The position numbers were made by a program, and so were the translations under genes. The notes below the pieces were generated by a model, which saw nothing but the letters and a program-made list of their open reading frames with translations, had not been told where the DNA came from and did not search any database. 64,000 nt of DNA from Saccopteryx bilineata (Eukaryota; Chordata; Mammalia; Chiroptera; Emballonuridae): positions 288,468,982-288,532,981 of the forward strand of contig NC_089490.1 in the NCBI RefSeq assembly GCF_036850765.1. The letters run 5' to 3'. Shown here one piece after another: positions 1 to 12,245 of the stretch (positions are counted from its first letter, which is position 1; the number at the start of each line of letters is the position of its first letter).

Positions 1-689
1 AAAGAACAAGGATGAATGAGCTGATATGGGAAGCTCGCCAAGACACAGTATCAATGTGTACATGAAGGTATAAGGCAAGCTTCTGTTAAAAAATAAGAAA
101 ACTTTTTAAGAAAAAGTTTTATGCACAGATATAAATGTGTATACCCACAAGGATACACAATACACGTATGTGTTTATGTGTGCCTTTAGATGTAGGCTTC
201 TATGTGTTTGTACTTTCCTGGTGGTGAGAAAACTTATGGGAAAGAAAAAGAAACATTCTCCTTCTCTTTCTCCTCCTCATCTGTACTTCTCTCCTTTCAT
301 TTTTTCCTCCCCTTCCACTCGTTCTTTTTCTTATTTTCCTCCTCTCATTCTAACTCTTCTAATTATGTTTAAATGGTATACTATTTATGTTGTTATCCTT
401 ATTGGACCAAGTTGATATATTTTTATTTTCTATACATTTCTATATTAAAATATAGAGTATTATTAAAAATATCTTTTCACTCCAGTCATGATTTTGCAGA
501 CATTAGCAAACTTTAATTGTAACAAATCTGAAGGGGGAGAGCAGGGAAAATGATTCTTAATGAAACTAATGCATTTTTGGTAATAAAAATGTAACATTTT
601 TCTCTTGACTTTTTTTCTTCATATTTCTCAGTTAATTAAGGGAAAATGCATATATAGTCATATGTCTGGCTTCTACATTTTTGGTCCTT
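1..689. other. AT-rich sequence, no recognised element
   Basis: The only structure seen is a pyrimidine-rich patch at about 255-360 (CTTTCTCCTCCTC-type). The open frame at 137-415 is a by-product of that patch. Confidence 0.5.
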
Positions 690-1110
690 TTATTCATTTA
701 TTCATACATTCATCCTTTTTATTTATTTACTTAGTTATTTAATAGACATTCAATATATACCTTGTCTATGTCGATGTGCTATGTGATAAGCACACAAAGA
801 TGAATAAAGTATAAAGCTTATGCCTCTTAAGAAGCATTAAAGATCCAGCCATTTAAAGTAAAATATCTACAAAGTCAGTTAAGTCCTGTAGTAAACACAT
901 GCTAATTGCATGGGGAATGGGAGATGAAAAAGTATGATAGCTAAAATCTGCTTTATGTTGATGTCAGGATAATCTTATCAAAGAGGATACACTTCAATAG
1001 AGTACTTAGAAATTATGGTAATCGAGTGGTGTGAGAATAGAGTAAATCATTTCAGAGAAGGAAATTAAAAGCATAGCCAAGCAGGATTAAAAGAGTGTAG
1101 GAGAAAGCAA
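690..1110 (-). repeat. LINE-2 3' end fragment, old
   Basis: Read in reverse, the left end resembles the L2 tail with TGAATGAATGA-like repeats (TTTATTCATTTATTCATACA on the plus strand at 690-710). The order of weaker matches that follows, TGTGCTATGTGATAAGCACA and ACAAAGATGAATAAAG, is that of L2. Divergence is high and the right boundary is approximate. Confidence 0.5.
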
Positions 1111-1183
1111 CGTCAGCGAGATGGTGGGTGAGAGTTCCCAGCGCTCGTGTAAGTGCTCTGACTTGAAAGACAATACGGGTACC

Positions 1184-1263
1184 CAACGGAAAACTATGAT
1201 AGAATAAGGAAGTCCTGAAGATCCAACGGAAAACTATGATAGAATAAGGACGTCTTGAGGATC
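1184..1263. repeat. 40-bp tandem duplication, two copies
   Basis: Two adjacent 40-bp units (1184-1223 and 1224-1263) start CAACGGAAAACTATGATAGA and differ at only a few positions near their ends (AAGTCCTGAAG versus ACGTCTTGAGG). The high identity means a recent local duplication. Confidence 0.93.
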
Positions 1264-3186
1264 AGGTCGTGAAGACGTCACCTTAAATGGGATTTCACTC
1301 CAGAAAATAGGAAGCACTTTATGATCAGAAAAATATCATTTAAAATTTGACAAGGCAGTAACTTTAGTTATTGCTAACCAAACTTCTCCTCTAATTATAC
1401 TTTTTTCCTCATTCTCTTTCTTCTCACAAGTTCATTTCAAGATTTCAAGAAGTAGAATCCTTCTTCTGTTTCTTTTCTTTTTTTTGTAAATTTCCTTCTC
1501 TTCTTCCATCAAGTTTGGAAGAAGAGCGAGTGAGTGAGTAAAAATTCTTAGGAAAATTATTTAAAATATCTGCTTGATTGAAAATATATATACACTGTAA
1601 TCATTTCCAGGTACTTACAGAAATAATTTATTCTTACATAGACACTAAGATGAATGTTAAAACCTCCTCACAGAAATCTTTATAATAATAATAACCTGGA
1701 ATCAATTTAATAATCTAATAAGAAAATGAATAAATCAGTTTTAATATGTCCATGTTATAGAAAATTCTACAGCCCTACAAAACGAGTTAGTTGCATAAAT
1801 ACTGATAAAAGTATAAAAGAACATCAGGTAAATATATGCATACCTTAATAAAAGTTGTACTCAAATGATAAATTTATATATATATATATGTGTGTGTATA
1901 TGTGTGTGTAGCTGATATATTTATGTACAAATAAAAACTTATCAATAAAACTTTGAATATATAATACATAAAGAGTAAGACAAATTAGCTGTACTTTGAA
2001 TTTTGTATTTCCTGAGTCTCTGAGTTTCTTCAAAAATATACAGTAATAATTTTTTTTAAATACCAAATAGTTAATAAATGCAAATATTTGTTTAGGGCTT
2101 AACAGAAGCTTTGGTGAGATAAATGTTGTAATCAGGTTAACATGATTATTTTCCCAATTTTTTTTTCATTCAATGAAATACTTAAGTTTATTGCCTTCTC
2201 ATTTTTCCTTATTAAAATAAAGCATTTGCATTCATCATAAAAATTAGTTTTAGATTATAGGAATTATTTCAGTAATAATCATAAATAATGCATCTTAATT
2301 ACTAAAATATACAAAAAAGGAGTTGTATAATAAGTAATATGTATAAATAGCTATATTAAAACAAAATGAAAAAGATTAAAATTGTATTTGTGCTTTTAAC
2401 CCTGAAAACCTAGATACTTACTCAACTATTAATTTTAACCACTTACAAAACTATTTCTCCTTTAGATAAGCTTTTTCCGTTTTCATGCCAAGAATCCACA
2501 TTTTTTTTCTTAATGATTAAAAATATCTAAGGAAAATATATTAAAAATAATTTTCTATATATTCATGCTTAATAAAAGTACTGAAAGTTATCTATAAAGA
2601 GCTATGATTTATTCAAAATAAGTGTTGTTTCAAAAACAGGCCAAACTTCCTTAGAACTTTGGATTTTATCCAGAAGCAAGTGCAAATCTACTAATGCTTA
2701 AAAAATATCAATATAATCATAACTTATTTTTTCGCAAAAATAAAACCTTTACAACTTATGTTTATTTGACATAAATGTGATAGTAACACTACAGTTTTCT
2801 TACATGCAAGAAACTCTTATTAAGTTTACTGCACTTGTGAAGTTTACAACTGTTCCAAAAAATAATTGAGTTATAAAAACTCACCATCACCCCATAGGCA
2901 TGCAACCCTTTAGAAAAAATAAGCTCTAGGAAACGGGCTTAATATTCAATTAAAGCTATTTTTCTTCAAAAAGTGATTTATGTAAATCTGATTATATGCA
3001 GTTACTTTATGTAGTATAAAGTTAACCACATTACTAGATAATCCAAATAAAATGGTCACAAAAGACGTATTTATGTTTGGACAATTTCTCCATTTTTTCC
3101 TCTCTACTCTTCTCTCTTACTATCCTTTCCTCTTATTTTGAAAAAATAATATTCATCTGAGATTACAACAAAAATTTCAAAATTTT
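1264..3186. other. AT-rich intron sequence with one TA/TG microsatellite
   Basis: Apart from the TATATA/TGTGTG run at 1874-1910 I see no element here. The frame at 1845-2066 on the minus strand is a translation of that run. Confidence 0.5.
1874..1910. repeat. (TA)n(TG)n microsatellite
   Basis: About 15 bases of alternating TA are followed by interrupted TG dinucleotides ending TGTGTGTGTA. Confidence 0.9.
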
Positions 3187-3201
3187 CTGTAAACTATTTT
3201 T

Positions 3202-3377
3202 TTTTAAATATTTTTTATTTATTTATTTTAGAAAGGAGAGAGAGAGAGAGAGAAGGGGGGAGGAGCAGGAAACATCAACTCCCATATGTGCCTTGACCAG
3301 GCAAGCCCAGGGCTTCGAACTGGCAACCTCAGGACTTCTAGGTCGATGCTTTATCCACTGTGCCACCACAGGTCAGG
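3202..3377 (-). mobile_element. tRNA-derived SINE, CCTGACCTGTGGTGG family
   Basis: The minus strand reads CCTGACCTGTGGTGGCACAG, then a B-box-like segment, then CTTGCCTGGTCAAGGCACAT, then a GA/CT-rich tail and an A-rich end. A 15-bp target-site duplication, CTGTAAACTATTTTT, flanks it at 3187-3201 and 3378-3392. This confirms L1-type retrotransposition and fixes the element's limits. Confidence 0.9.
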
Positions 3378-3392
3378 CTGTAAACTATTTTT

Positions 3393-4283
3393 AAGCCTAT
3401 GTTTGTACTTGAAACTATGCTCATGAGAGAGTCAGACTTCCCAGTTATACACTTTTTTCTTTACTTCAAAAAGAAATAAAGTTCTGAAATGAACTTTTGT
3501 CCCCCTATTTTAATATTCACTGCTGCCTGCAAGGTAGCTGCAGGTAATTTTTGTTACCAGAAGCAGCACTGATTTGCAATATCTTTCTATAACTGTTTGT
3601 AGGTAAAATTTTGCAGGCAGCTGCCTCAGCCAAAGGCAAATTTTAAGGTAACAATATAATCTCTGAGAGAAAAATGTGAAATAAACTCATTATCTAAACA
3701 TCAAAAGGAAATACACCTTGCTTGACAATTTTTGAAACAACATAATAGTTTCTGACATTGTTCAACATTTAAGAAAAGATAGAAATGAAGATAGTGGAGT
3801 TATTTAATCAGCATGCATACTTAAATTAATAAAATCCTTTTTCATTATATAAATTTTTTTTGAGCTCAAATGTTTCAAACTATGAATAATTTGTCAATTT
3901 ATGTTTACAACCCAACCTGAAAAATGTGCATGGTCATTCCCATTAAGACACTTGATTTAAAGTCTGTCCCACTAAATGAAGCTTGAATTAGGGATTGGGT
4001 GTTAAGACATAAATTCAAAGAACTCTTTGGACCAAAACATTTATACTATATAGTTGGCAAATTGGTTGGTGTTCTTTGATGTCACAGTAACACAGAAATT
4101 GACACAGAATTTAGTAGAAAGAGCATTATGTGGAAAGTCATTCCACGTTGAATCAGGATGAACCATGGACCCTCCTCGAGTTTCAATGCGGAGACTGGCG
4201 TGGCCAGTTACATGTCCTAATCTAGCTTCCTTATTGCTCAGAAGAGTATTTTTCTTTAAATATTGAAACTGAAGAGTATCCAT
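3393..4283. other. Intron sequence, no recognised element
   Basis: Ordinary AT-rich DNA. It contains a short local repeat of GCTGCAGGTAA / GCAGGCAGCTGC type sequence around 3525-3630, too weak to name. Confidence 0.45.
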
Positions 4284-4705
4284 TGTGTTAGACAGAAGGA
4301 TGACTCCCTCAAATGTCCACATCCTAGCCCCTAGAACTTGTAGATATGTTACCTAAGATGGCAAAACGGTTGTTGCAGATGTAAATCTTTGCGGATTGTG
4401 AGATGGAAAGTTGAAGCTGGGTTATTTGGGTGGGCCCAGGGTAATCACAAGGGTTCTTATATGTGAAAAAAGGAGGGTTAGAGTGAGATACAAGACAAGT
4501 CACATGGAAGCAGAGGTTGAAGTCATGTGATTTCAAGATAATGAAACAGGGCATAAACAAGAAATGGAGGTAGCCTCTTGAAGGTGAAGGTCAAGACAAA
4601 AAAATGGATTGTCCTTTAGATCCTTCAGTGCTATAAGGTCATAATTTTTTTTTAATCCAGTAAATTTGTGGTAATTTGTTACAGCCACTATGAGAGACTA
4701 ACGCA
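4284..4705 (+). mobile_element. Solo LTR, mammalian MaLR (MLT1-like) type
   Basis: The element starts TGTGTTAGACAGAAGGATGA and continues ATGTCCACATCCTAGCCCC, TATGTTACCTAAGATGGCAA, GGGTGGGCCCAGGGTAATCA and ATGGAAGCAGAGGTTG. It ends GTAATTTGTTACAGCCACTA then ACTAACGCA. This order is that of old mammalian MaLR-type LTRs with a TTTGTGGTAATTTGTTACAG-like 3' end. The exact subfamily is uncertain. Two open frames on the opposite strand (4041-4322 and 4324-4560) are by-products. Confidence 0.7.
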
Positions 4706-5239
4706 GTTATACAGATAGTTATAAAAGCTGCAAATCTAGATCTAGATTTTGTTTCTTTACCTAAATTCTTATACTTTAAACTACATGTAGCTAGTATTCT
4801 ACTAATATTTCTTATACTTCCTTTTTATATTAAGATAAATTGTGAAAATATATGTATTCATATATATATATATAATCATGTATGAATGTATATATTTATA
4901 TAAGTACATATATACATACATATTCAAAACTCTAAGTATTTATAATAAGACACTAGGAATTCAACCCTTATTTCTCTATTTAATGGTGTTCTTTTTTGTG
5001 GGGAGGAAGTTTATGAATAGTCTATTTCTGAATTGTTGGGAAAAAAAGGAGTCATGTCATTATAAAATATCAATATTTAATCTTAATGTCAAACTCCCAC
5101 ATGACCCTTTAGTGAGTTAGCCTTGACTAACATGGGTGACACATGAGCAGGGTATAGAGTTTATATATTTCTCTCTATATATATTTTTTGTATTTAAGAT
5201 TAGCTAAAAAAATAAGTTTATGGTATTTTTTTTTAATTA

Positions 5240-5592
5240 AGTGAGAGCAGGGTGGCAGAGAGACAGACTACTGCATGTGCCATTACCGGAATCAATCTGG
5301 CAAGATCTTTATGTGGTGATGCTCTGCCCATCAGGGGCATTGCTCTGTTGGCAATCAAGCTATTTTTAGCACCTAAGGCAGAGGCCACAGAGCCATCCTC
5401 AGTGCCTAGGGCCAACATGTTAGAATCAATTGAGCCATGGCTGTGGGAGGGGGAGAAAGAGAGAAAGAGAAGGAAGAGAACCGGTGTAGAAAAGAAGATG
5501 GTTGCTTCTCTTGTGTGCCCAGACCAGTAATCAAACCAGGGACATCCACAAACCTGGCTGACTTTCTAACATTGAGCCAATAGGCCAGGGCC
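5240..5592 (-). mobile_element. tRNA-derived bat SINE, GCCCTGGCCGG family, diverged
   Basis: The minus strand runs from TGGCCCTGGCC (right end) through TTGGCTCAATGTTAGAAAG, a damaged A box, then CCACAGCCATGGCTCAATTG, to the CTCTGCCACCCTGCTCTCAC end. Many CpG sites have decayed. It is an old copy with no clear target-site duplication. Confidence 0.85.
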
Positions 5593-6258
5593 AGTAAAAA
5601 CTTAAGTAGGTATATTTACATAATATTTAATTTATTTTTAAAATTGTATGCAACCAATTGTTGATATCTTTTTAAATTTAAAGATGATTTTTTTCTCTAG
5701 ATAGTAATTTTATGTATGTATGTATTACTTCTGCCTATAATTGGTATATAGAAAGAATATATGAACTTAAAGTGTTAAAGTTTTGACTTAACCAAAATAT
5801 TGTAGTCAACACTAACACACAAGAGGTGTCATTATTTTAGAATTATACTAACTAGTTCGAGAATGAACTGTACTTAAATTTATAAACAGACACAATTATA
5901 GAAATAGAAAATAAGAGTTAATACTGTTGCTATGTAAAACAATTTAGAATTTAATAATTAACTGCAAAATTTATTCTATTAATCATTATCTCATTAATTT
6001 GGTAGTCTTGTAAAGAGAACTTTCAATGAATTAGCAGGAACAGTTAAAAAAATGTTCAGAGACCGGTAAAAAATGACAATACAGGACAGACACCTTGTTC
6101 AAAAACTGTTAAAACTTCATGATGGTGACAGCAGAGATTTAACCAAATGCAGGGTCCTTCTAGTACAGGACCTTGTGCAAGAGAACAGGCTACACACCCA
6201 TTAATTCAACCATAAAAATGAGTTAGTCATAAAACAAAAGTTTAAATCTACAGCCTCT
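5593..6258. other. AT-rich intron sequence, no recognised element
   Basis: No element seen. Homopolymer and TA-rich patches only. Confidence 0.45.
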
Positions 6259-6341
6259 ATACATATTTTCATACATAACAGCATACATATCTCTGTCAGC
6301 ATACATATTTCATACATAACAGCACTGATATCTCTATCAAT
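6259..6341. repeat. ~41-bp tandem duplication, two copies
   Basis: Copy one (6259-6300) and copy two (6301-6341) share ATACATATTT(T)CATACATAAC and TATCTCT(G/A)TCA. They differ by one single-base length change and a few substitutions. Confidence 0.88.
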
Positions 6342-6369
6342 AAATATGTCTACATACATCTCAGAATTA

Positions 6370-6505
6370 GAAGTTAGAGGAATTTTAAAGATTATTTAGT
6401 TCAACCTTGTCTTCTTACAAAAGAGAAAACTAAATCACAGAGCACCTAAATTATATCAGTGGTTGAGATAAGAAACACAAGTAACACTATTCTAAACACA
6501 CCTCT
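6370..6505 (-). repeat. MIR-like fragment
   Basis: AATTTTAAAGATTATTTAGT followed by TTCAACCTTGTCTTCTTACA and AGAGAAAACTAAATCACAGA matches the reverse strand of the old tRNA-derived MIR class (GATCATCTAGTCCAACCC, then GAGGAAACTGAGGC-like). The subclass is not resolved. Confidence 0.45.
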
Positions 6506-7559
6506 GCCTTTCTCCTGACTGGCAGGCTAGCTCTCCTTCCTCCATTTGTAGGAGCCCTCCGCTCTCCATCACTGCAAAGCTGAACTGCATATTTCCGCTC
6601 TAATTCAATGCTTGAAATGCTTATTGAATAGACTATTTCATGCTGTGTTCAACAAGATAAAAAATGCTGATGACATAAATGGAATACAAGAATTTTGAGG
6701 GACTGCATGAATTGACAATTGTTATAGAGCAGAGAAAAAAATAGAAGTACAGAAATTATGTAATGTCAATACTGGACCACTTTTGAGAGTTAAGGCAATA
6801 ATATGTTAAGAAAACAATGAGAATAGTAGTTCATTGTAATGTAATAATGCTTTTAAAAAGCATTATTTTTTATATTATTTATTATAACTAGATATTATTT
6901 TTACATCATACTAATTCTCTTATGATTTTGATTATACAGATTTAATGTCTGTATGGACAATTCATATCATAGTCATTAAATTCAGGAATAAAAGTTAGGC
7001 TTTTATTATAGAAGCTTTGTTTCTCGGAGGCTTGATAAAAATCACAACATGGTGTCTCTCAAGCTAAGAAGAAAATTATAAGCAAATAGACACATTATAA
7101 GCTAAAATTCTGATGTGAGACTGCATTCTGAAACCTGGTGTGTTGCCTATAGTTATCAAAGCATCTGTTTGCTCTTTTATTATAAAAAAGGGAGAGATTT
7201 TAATACTCAATAAAAAGCTGATGTTCTTAAGGAAGAAGAGATCAGTTATTAATTGAATTGATGTTTGGCTGGTCTTAGTGGCTTTTATTCTCCAGGTACT
7301 ATTTGACTATTCATTTTGAACAAAGAGTTTATTCTCTATTAAAGGCAAACAGGAGACTAACAGGAATTTATAAGGAGACAGGAAAGCTGTGTGAGTGAAA
7401 TGGTTTGATTTGTTTGGGACAAGTTCTTGTCCCTGCAGACAGCAAAGCAATTCATGCTGTTCAGTAGAATGATTATATAGTGTGTTCCCTTGTGACTCCC
7501 ACATCCAAGAACTTTAGTGACAGATAGGATGGCTGAGAGCACTAATTATTCAGTTTCAA

Positions 7560-7740
7560 TTATATTCAGGTGTTATGCTAGATAGTTATACACTAAGATC
7601 TTTAATCCATACACAGCCTTACATATTACCATTTTACAAATGAGAAAATAGGTTGTTTATATGTGTCAAAACATTTGCCTATGGTCATTCAGGTGGAAAG
7701 TAATGGAGCTAGTATTGTCTCAATCCCAGTCTCTTTTCAC
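7560..7740 (-). repeat. MIR SINE fragment
   Basis: ATTACCATTTTACAAATGAG, then AAATAGGTTG, GGTCATTCAGGTGGAAAGTA and ATGGAGCTAG follow the reverse-complement MIR core (ATTTTACAGATGAGGAAACTGAGG to CACAGCTAGTAAGTGG). Confidence 0.7.
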
Positions 7741-9296
7741 ATAAACTAGAGATTTCAAAATGGTTCTAAAATAAAATAATGAATTTTAGGTCCTCCAATT
7801 TTCATTTTGTTTACCCTATAATAATAGCTGCCTCTCTAGAATTCAAACACCCTTTCTCAGTATTTTGCAAACATTATATTAATCCTGCTCTTTTCACTTA
7901 TAGTACTACTTTTTTAGATACTTTCCAAACATCAGCTTCATAAAAAAATAAATATATGAATCCCCAAAATAATCTTTTAAAGTCTTTTTTCTTCTTCTAG
8001 TTACCAAATAATAATCTTATTACTATAGTAAAAACACTCTAAACTATTTAATTCTTACAGCTCTCTCAAGTTTTGAAGCTCTACACCTGATTCTATCATT
8101 AGAAATTAACATATGAAGACAATGTTCTTGGCAATTAGGTATAGGGCTCTGTTATGGCTCAGGTAACACATAAATCTTGTTTTGAAAAATAATAAATAAA
8201 ATTTCTATATGTTATATTTATGCAACCTTTTGCACAGTACTGAGATCTATTATAAAATGAATTCTTTATAATTCCTTTTGTATTCTGATGTTTAGTATTT
8301 ATTAGTTTAAGAATGTATCAAATTATGTTTTTAAATAATCAGGAATAAAATATATACATAGTAAAAATTTATATGTCTTGAATAATTCTAGAATACTCAT
8401 TCTGACTAATTAGGCAAAAAGGAGAATAATAAAAGGTGAGTCGGTTTAAATAATAAATGAATATATTTGACAATAGAAATAAAAACATAATCATGTGAGT
8501 TAGTTGCTTCTAATTGAGGCCTCTAGCTATTATAAATAGGTACTTCATATTAATTATAAAAATATCACTTCTATAAAGATGATAAATTCAGAAATGGAAA
8601 TTAAATTTTTTAGAAGATATGGAAAATGCAAGTTTATTTTCTCCTCTTATAATAAAGTTTTTACTAAATTCTTCTGACAACAATGTTCTCACTATACGTA
8701 AATCATTTCAATGTCAAACAGTCTATACTTGATTAAGCATAGACAAAAAGAAAAAAAAACAGGACATAAACAAAACCTTTAAATATTCAGGCTGCCATCA
8801 ATTTCTTTCTTGTCTAATTTAAAATGTACTGTAGCTAGTCAACCTTAATAAATTCGTCCTAACCTTACTGAACAAATTTCCTGTAACAGTTCTTGGGTAG
8901 TTCTTGTTCATACTGGCTGTTGTTAAGAACTATTTCAGATATATTACATTTTTTGTTTTTCACTACTTATATCAGTAATACAAAGAAATTTGTAAATCTT
9001 GGAAAATCATATGGGGTAGAAATGTTTCAACTCAATCTTCTTTTAACCTTGGTTTTCGTTTTAAGCTCTAACTTTTAATTTAAAAAGTATGGTTACATAA
9101 TTGAAGGAATAATTATTTTTGCAAATAAGTAAAAATGCCTTATCATGAACCTTTAGTATTTTAAGACATTGTTTAAGTAATTTTAATAAAGTCAAACTAT
9201 TTCTTTCAATATGGGCTAAATGGAACATCTGACTTCATTCCACATGTTAGTGTGAGACTTGCTTCTATCTACTTTTCATTTTGTTTCTGTTCCTGT
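7741..9296. other. AT-rich intron sequence, no recognised element
   Basis: I see no repeat or exon here. The short frame at 8893-9078 has no domain and no splice-like context. Confidence 0.45.
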
Positions 9297-9402
9297 TACT
9301 TGTTCATTTTTCTTCTTTCTTTCTTTTTTCTTTCTTTCTATTTTTCTCTTTCTTTCCTTTCTATTTTTTCTTTTTTTTCCTATTCTCTTTCTTGTCTTTC
9401 TG
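9297..9402. repeat. Polypyrimidine (TTTC)n-rich tract
   Basis: About 100 bases almost wholly T and C on the plus strand (CTTTCTTTCT, TTTTTCTTTCTTTC). It may be an old SINE tail or a simple-repeat expansion. The frame at 9252-9458 is a translation of it. Confidence 0.85.
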
Positions 9403-9539
9403 AAGATGTGTTTTCTAGAGTAAAAACTCGTTTTCCTCATAGGTGTATTAAAATGTGAATTTTATCTTAAGATTTTCTCTGATACTCAGTCTACTACCTC
9501 ATGTCTCAACACATTTTCCTATAATTGTAGCTAACACGT

Positions 9540-9686
9540 AAAGCTTGGGGGTCATACGGTCTTTGTTGCCAACTCTGCCATAGCAGTGTGAAATCAGGCA
9601 CAGAAATGAATGAGTGTGCGATTGTATTCCAACAAAAATAGGTGATGTCCTAGATTTAGCCCCCAGAGTACAGTTTGTTGCCCCTG
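9540..9686 (-). mobile_element. hAT-type (Charlie-like) non-autonomous DNA transposon fragment
   Basis: GGGGGTCATACGGTCTTTGT, AACTCTGCCATAGCAGTGTG, AATGAATGAGTGTGCG and TGTATTCCAACAAAAATAGG, then ATTTAGCCCCCAG, ending CAGTTTGTTGCCCCTG, follow the order of a widespread mammalian hAT element whose ends read CAGGGGTCGGCAAACT. Only one end is clear. The family name is from memory. Confidence 0.55.
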
Positions 9687-10581
9687 AATTAGACCTTTAG
9701 ATGAACGCTTTCTGAGGAGAGGACTTTTTTTCAGTTTTTTCCACTGTTCTAACACCATACCTAAAATGTGTCTGATACATTAATAGTATCCCATTTAAAT
9801 CTGCTAAATATTCACTTAGAATAGTACACTTGACAAAATACAACTATTATATGACTTGGAAGAAAAACTTGGATCCTGTAAAAATCAAAGCTTCCCTGAG
9901 TAACTTTTTGGCTTGATGATGATAATAATCTGTAATAATGATATGCCTCTGACCGTAAAATGGATTCTTTTTCTTTCAATTGACTCAGGTGCCATACTTG
10001 GTTTTACTGGAAATTTGGTTAAAATAACAGTTTCCCTATGTTAATTCCTGTATAGATTTTTATACAGCAACACACTTTTCACTGTTTTTGAATTTCAATT
10101 ACATGCACTTGTCACACTGAGTTATTTCCCGACATAGATTTCAAGACCTTCATCATGTTTGGATTAGGGTCTTATTAACTTAATAGCCCTGCAATCCTGT
10201 CTGTCTTTGAGTCTGTTGACTTGATGGACTATTTTCACCTTGATGGATGGGTATAATCCATCAGTGTCTGGTTGCTTGCCATTATTTTTCTTAATCCTAA
10301 ACTTAGTTTACGTCCATCTTCATACCTTAAAACAAAAAACCGACAGAAAAGTTGCTTTGGAAAATGTAGCTGACGTCCATGTGGAATATCCAGTCCACAC
10401 AACTGAACCTCAGAGAACTCTTACTGCCAGCAGGGTTTATGTAGATGCAACTGTTATCCGCTGGTGCAAGACACAATTGGGCCGAGGTAGCCTTTTGCCT
10501 GCTTTTGTATACAAACACTAACCAGAATAGAGCAAATAAGGAAAAACGGTCCCTCAGCTGGAAGACAACTTTAAAGAAAAA
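9687..10581. other. Intron sequence of more even base composition, no recognised element
   Basis: The 10310-10530 part has fewer A/T runs and an open frame of 93 codons (10240-10521). It contains no domain, signal peptide or splice signals that I recognise. It could be a conserved non-coding element. Confidence 0.35.
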
Positions 10582-10900
10582 TGATGTTCATAGCTATCTT
10601 GCCAGTAGCTGGCAAAGCAGTTTTTACAAAACATATTTAATGTTTATAACCACTGGGAGGCTGGTGAAAGAGTAATACTTTGAAAATATGTTTAATGTTT
10701 TGAAGTACTCAGTGGCCAGAAAGCAACTCCTGCTAACATATATTTAATGTTTACAGTCATTTGGCTGTTAGTGAAAAAAAAGGAACTCCTTGTTAATTTT
10801 TAACATTTATTGCTGATCAGTGGCTGCTAAAGCAACTATCAGTGTAGCATGGTTTATGTTTGGGGACACACTGTGCTGCTACAAAAACAATTCACACACT
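10582..10900 (+). repeat. Degenerate ~52-bp tandem array, about five to six units
   Basis: Successive units start near 10582, 10632, 10687, 10737, 10795 and 10848. They share a CATATTTAATGTTTA-like block (CATATTTAATGTTTATAAC, ATATGTTTAATGTTTTG, CATATATTTAATGTTTACAG, AATTTTTAACATTTATTGCT, CATGGTTTATGTTTG) followed by a (C/T)AGTGGC(T/C)-like block and AAAGCAACT. Units vary in length by several bases, so the array is old. Confidence 0.55.
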
Positions 10901-11275
10901 TCTTGCGAAGCCATAAAAAAAAACCTGTCGATACCATTACCTTTGCAATTGGACCACTAATAAAATCATAGGACTCAAACAGAGGAATAAAACGCTCCCT
11001 GAGCACAAAGTCATTACGTCTTGTGGCCCTGGAAACAGCTCTGCCAGGCCGTGTGCAGCGGACACTTCATGCGACAGTGGCGGGGTGGCCAAGCTTCGCT
11101 CAGTTTCCACAAAGGGGTTTAAAACTTTGACTCAGCAGATTCCAAACAAAGAAACAAACGAACAACAACAACAAAGAGGACAAAGTTAATTAGCTGGGAC
11201 CTCTACCATTTATGCATTTTCTCCTGCTAGTTTCCTGAGACTGATCAGAAATTGTAACTGGACCCTTCCCCATCT
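10901..11275. other. CpG-containing single-copy patch, possible conserved non-coding element
   Basis: 10910-11130 holds several CpGs in an otherwise CpG-poor region (CTGTCGATACC, AAACGCTCCCTG, CATTACGTCTTG, GTGTGCAGCGG, GCGACAGTGGCGGGG). I recognise no repeat or exon. AAC-rich sequence follows at 11150-11180. Confidence 0.35.
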
Positions 11276-11500
11276 ATTAAGCACATTTCTCAAGACATTG
11301 TAGTAAGTGTTGCACATGCATTTTCTCCTTTACTTCTTGCTGTCACTCTATAAATAAGGCATTTCTTACCCATCATTTACAAGTAAGGAAACCAAAGCAC
11401 AACTGGTCAAAGAGCCTATGCAAATACTCAAAACTAAGAAATGGTAGAGCAGGGAATTGGACTCTTGAGTTCAATACCCACACACTGCATGGCTGGGACC
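11276..11500 (-). repeat. MIR SINE, near full length
   Basis: The plus strand carries CATCATTTACAAGTAAGGAA, then ACCAAAGCACAAC, AAATGGTAGAGCAGGGAATT and GGACTCTTGAGTTCAA. This is the reverse complement of the MIR tRNA-related head and core, preceded by a TCACTCTATAAATAAGGC-like 3' portion. Confidence 0.7.
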
Positions 11501-12245
11501 TGGTACCACAGGGTTCCAAATTCTGTCCACGTTTTCAGTGTAGCAGTCCTTTCTTTTCTTAATTTATTTTAAGTATAGAAAAGATACTTTCCAGCATGGA
11601 AGAAAATGTTACAGAAATCCATTATTTTCGGAAAAGTAGATTGTTGCCTTATTGAACACTTCCTAGGTCATCCTTCGCCGCTCAAATAACACTTTGGATA
11701 ACTCAGTATATTAAGAAGCAAAAACTGAATGAAGGACCCCTTGTTCAAGCACTGTCAATGCATGTGAAAACACAATCCAGAGACAGTTGATTTTGGGAAC
11801 ATTCTAAGTCCCTTTACAAATCAAAGAGACTCCTTCCTCTTAGCAGATTTTCTAAAATTACTCAGTCCTTAAGCGTAGCAGGGGTGGAGAAAGGTAGGGG
11901 TTTGTGTGGGCAGAAACACAGGAATGGAGGAGTTGGGGGGAGCTGCAACAGGCCAGAACATGGTACGGAGCAGGAGAAGCCCAGGCAATGCGTCTTAGAG
12001 GTCCGTTGATGTGAGGAAGGTTTCTGCCTGAGGGGATTCACAGTGCCGGTGAGGGGAGCAAAACCTCCACATGAGAGAGAGGAAACATAGAAATAGTCAT
12101 TTTGGAATGACTATAGTCATCAAAGCTGGAATGGAGTAAAAACAATATCTGCACAGGGTTTCAAGGGGTGCTGACAATGAAAGGTTGGTTATAAACAGAG
12201 GTTTAATCAAATAAGAATATATATTCAAGATAAAAACACTCAGAT
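11501..12245. other. Intron sequence, no recognised element
   Basis: A purine-rich patch at 11880-11960 (GGGGTGGAGAAAGGTAGGGG) is the only notable composition. Confidence 0.4.

Noticed and set aside
3205..3260. (GA)n run as an independent microsatellite
   Set aside because: It is the normal CT-rich segment of the minus-strand SINE at 3202-3377.
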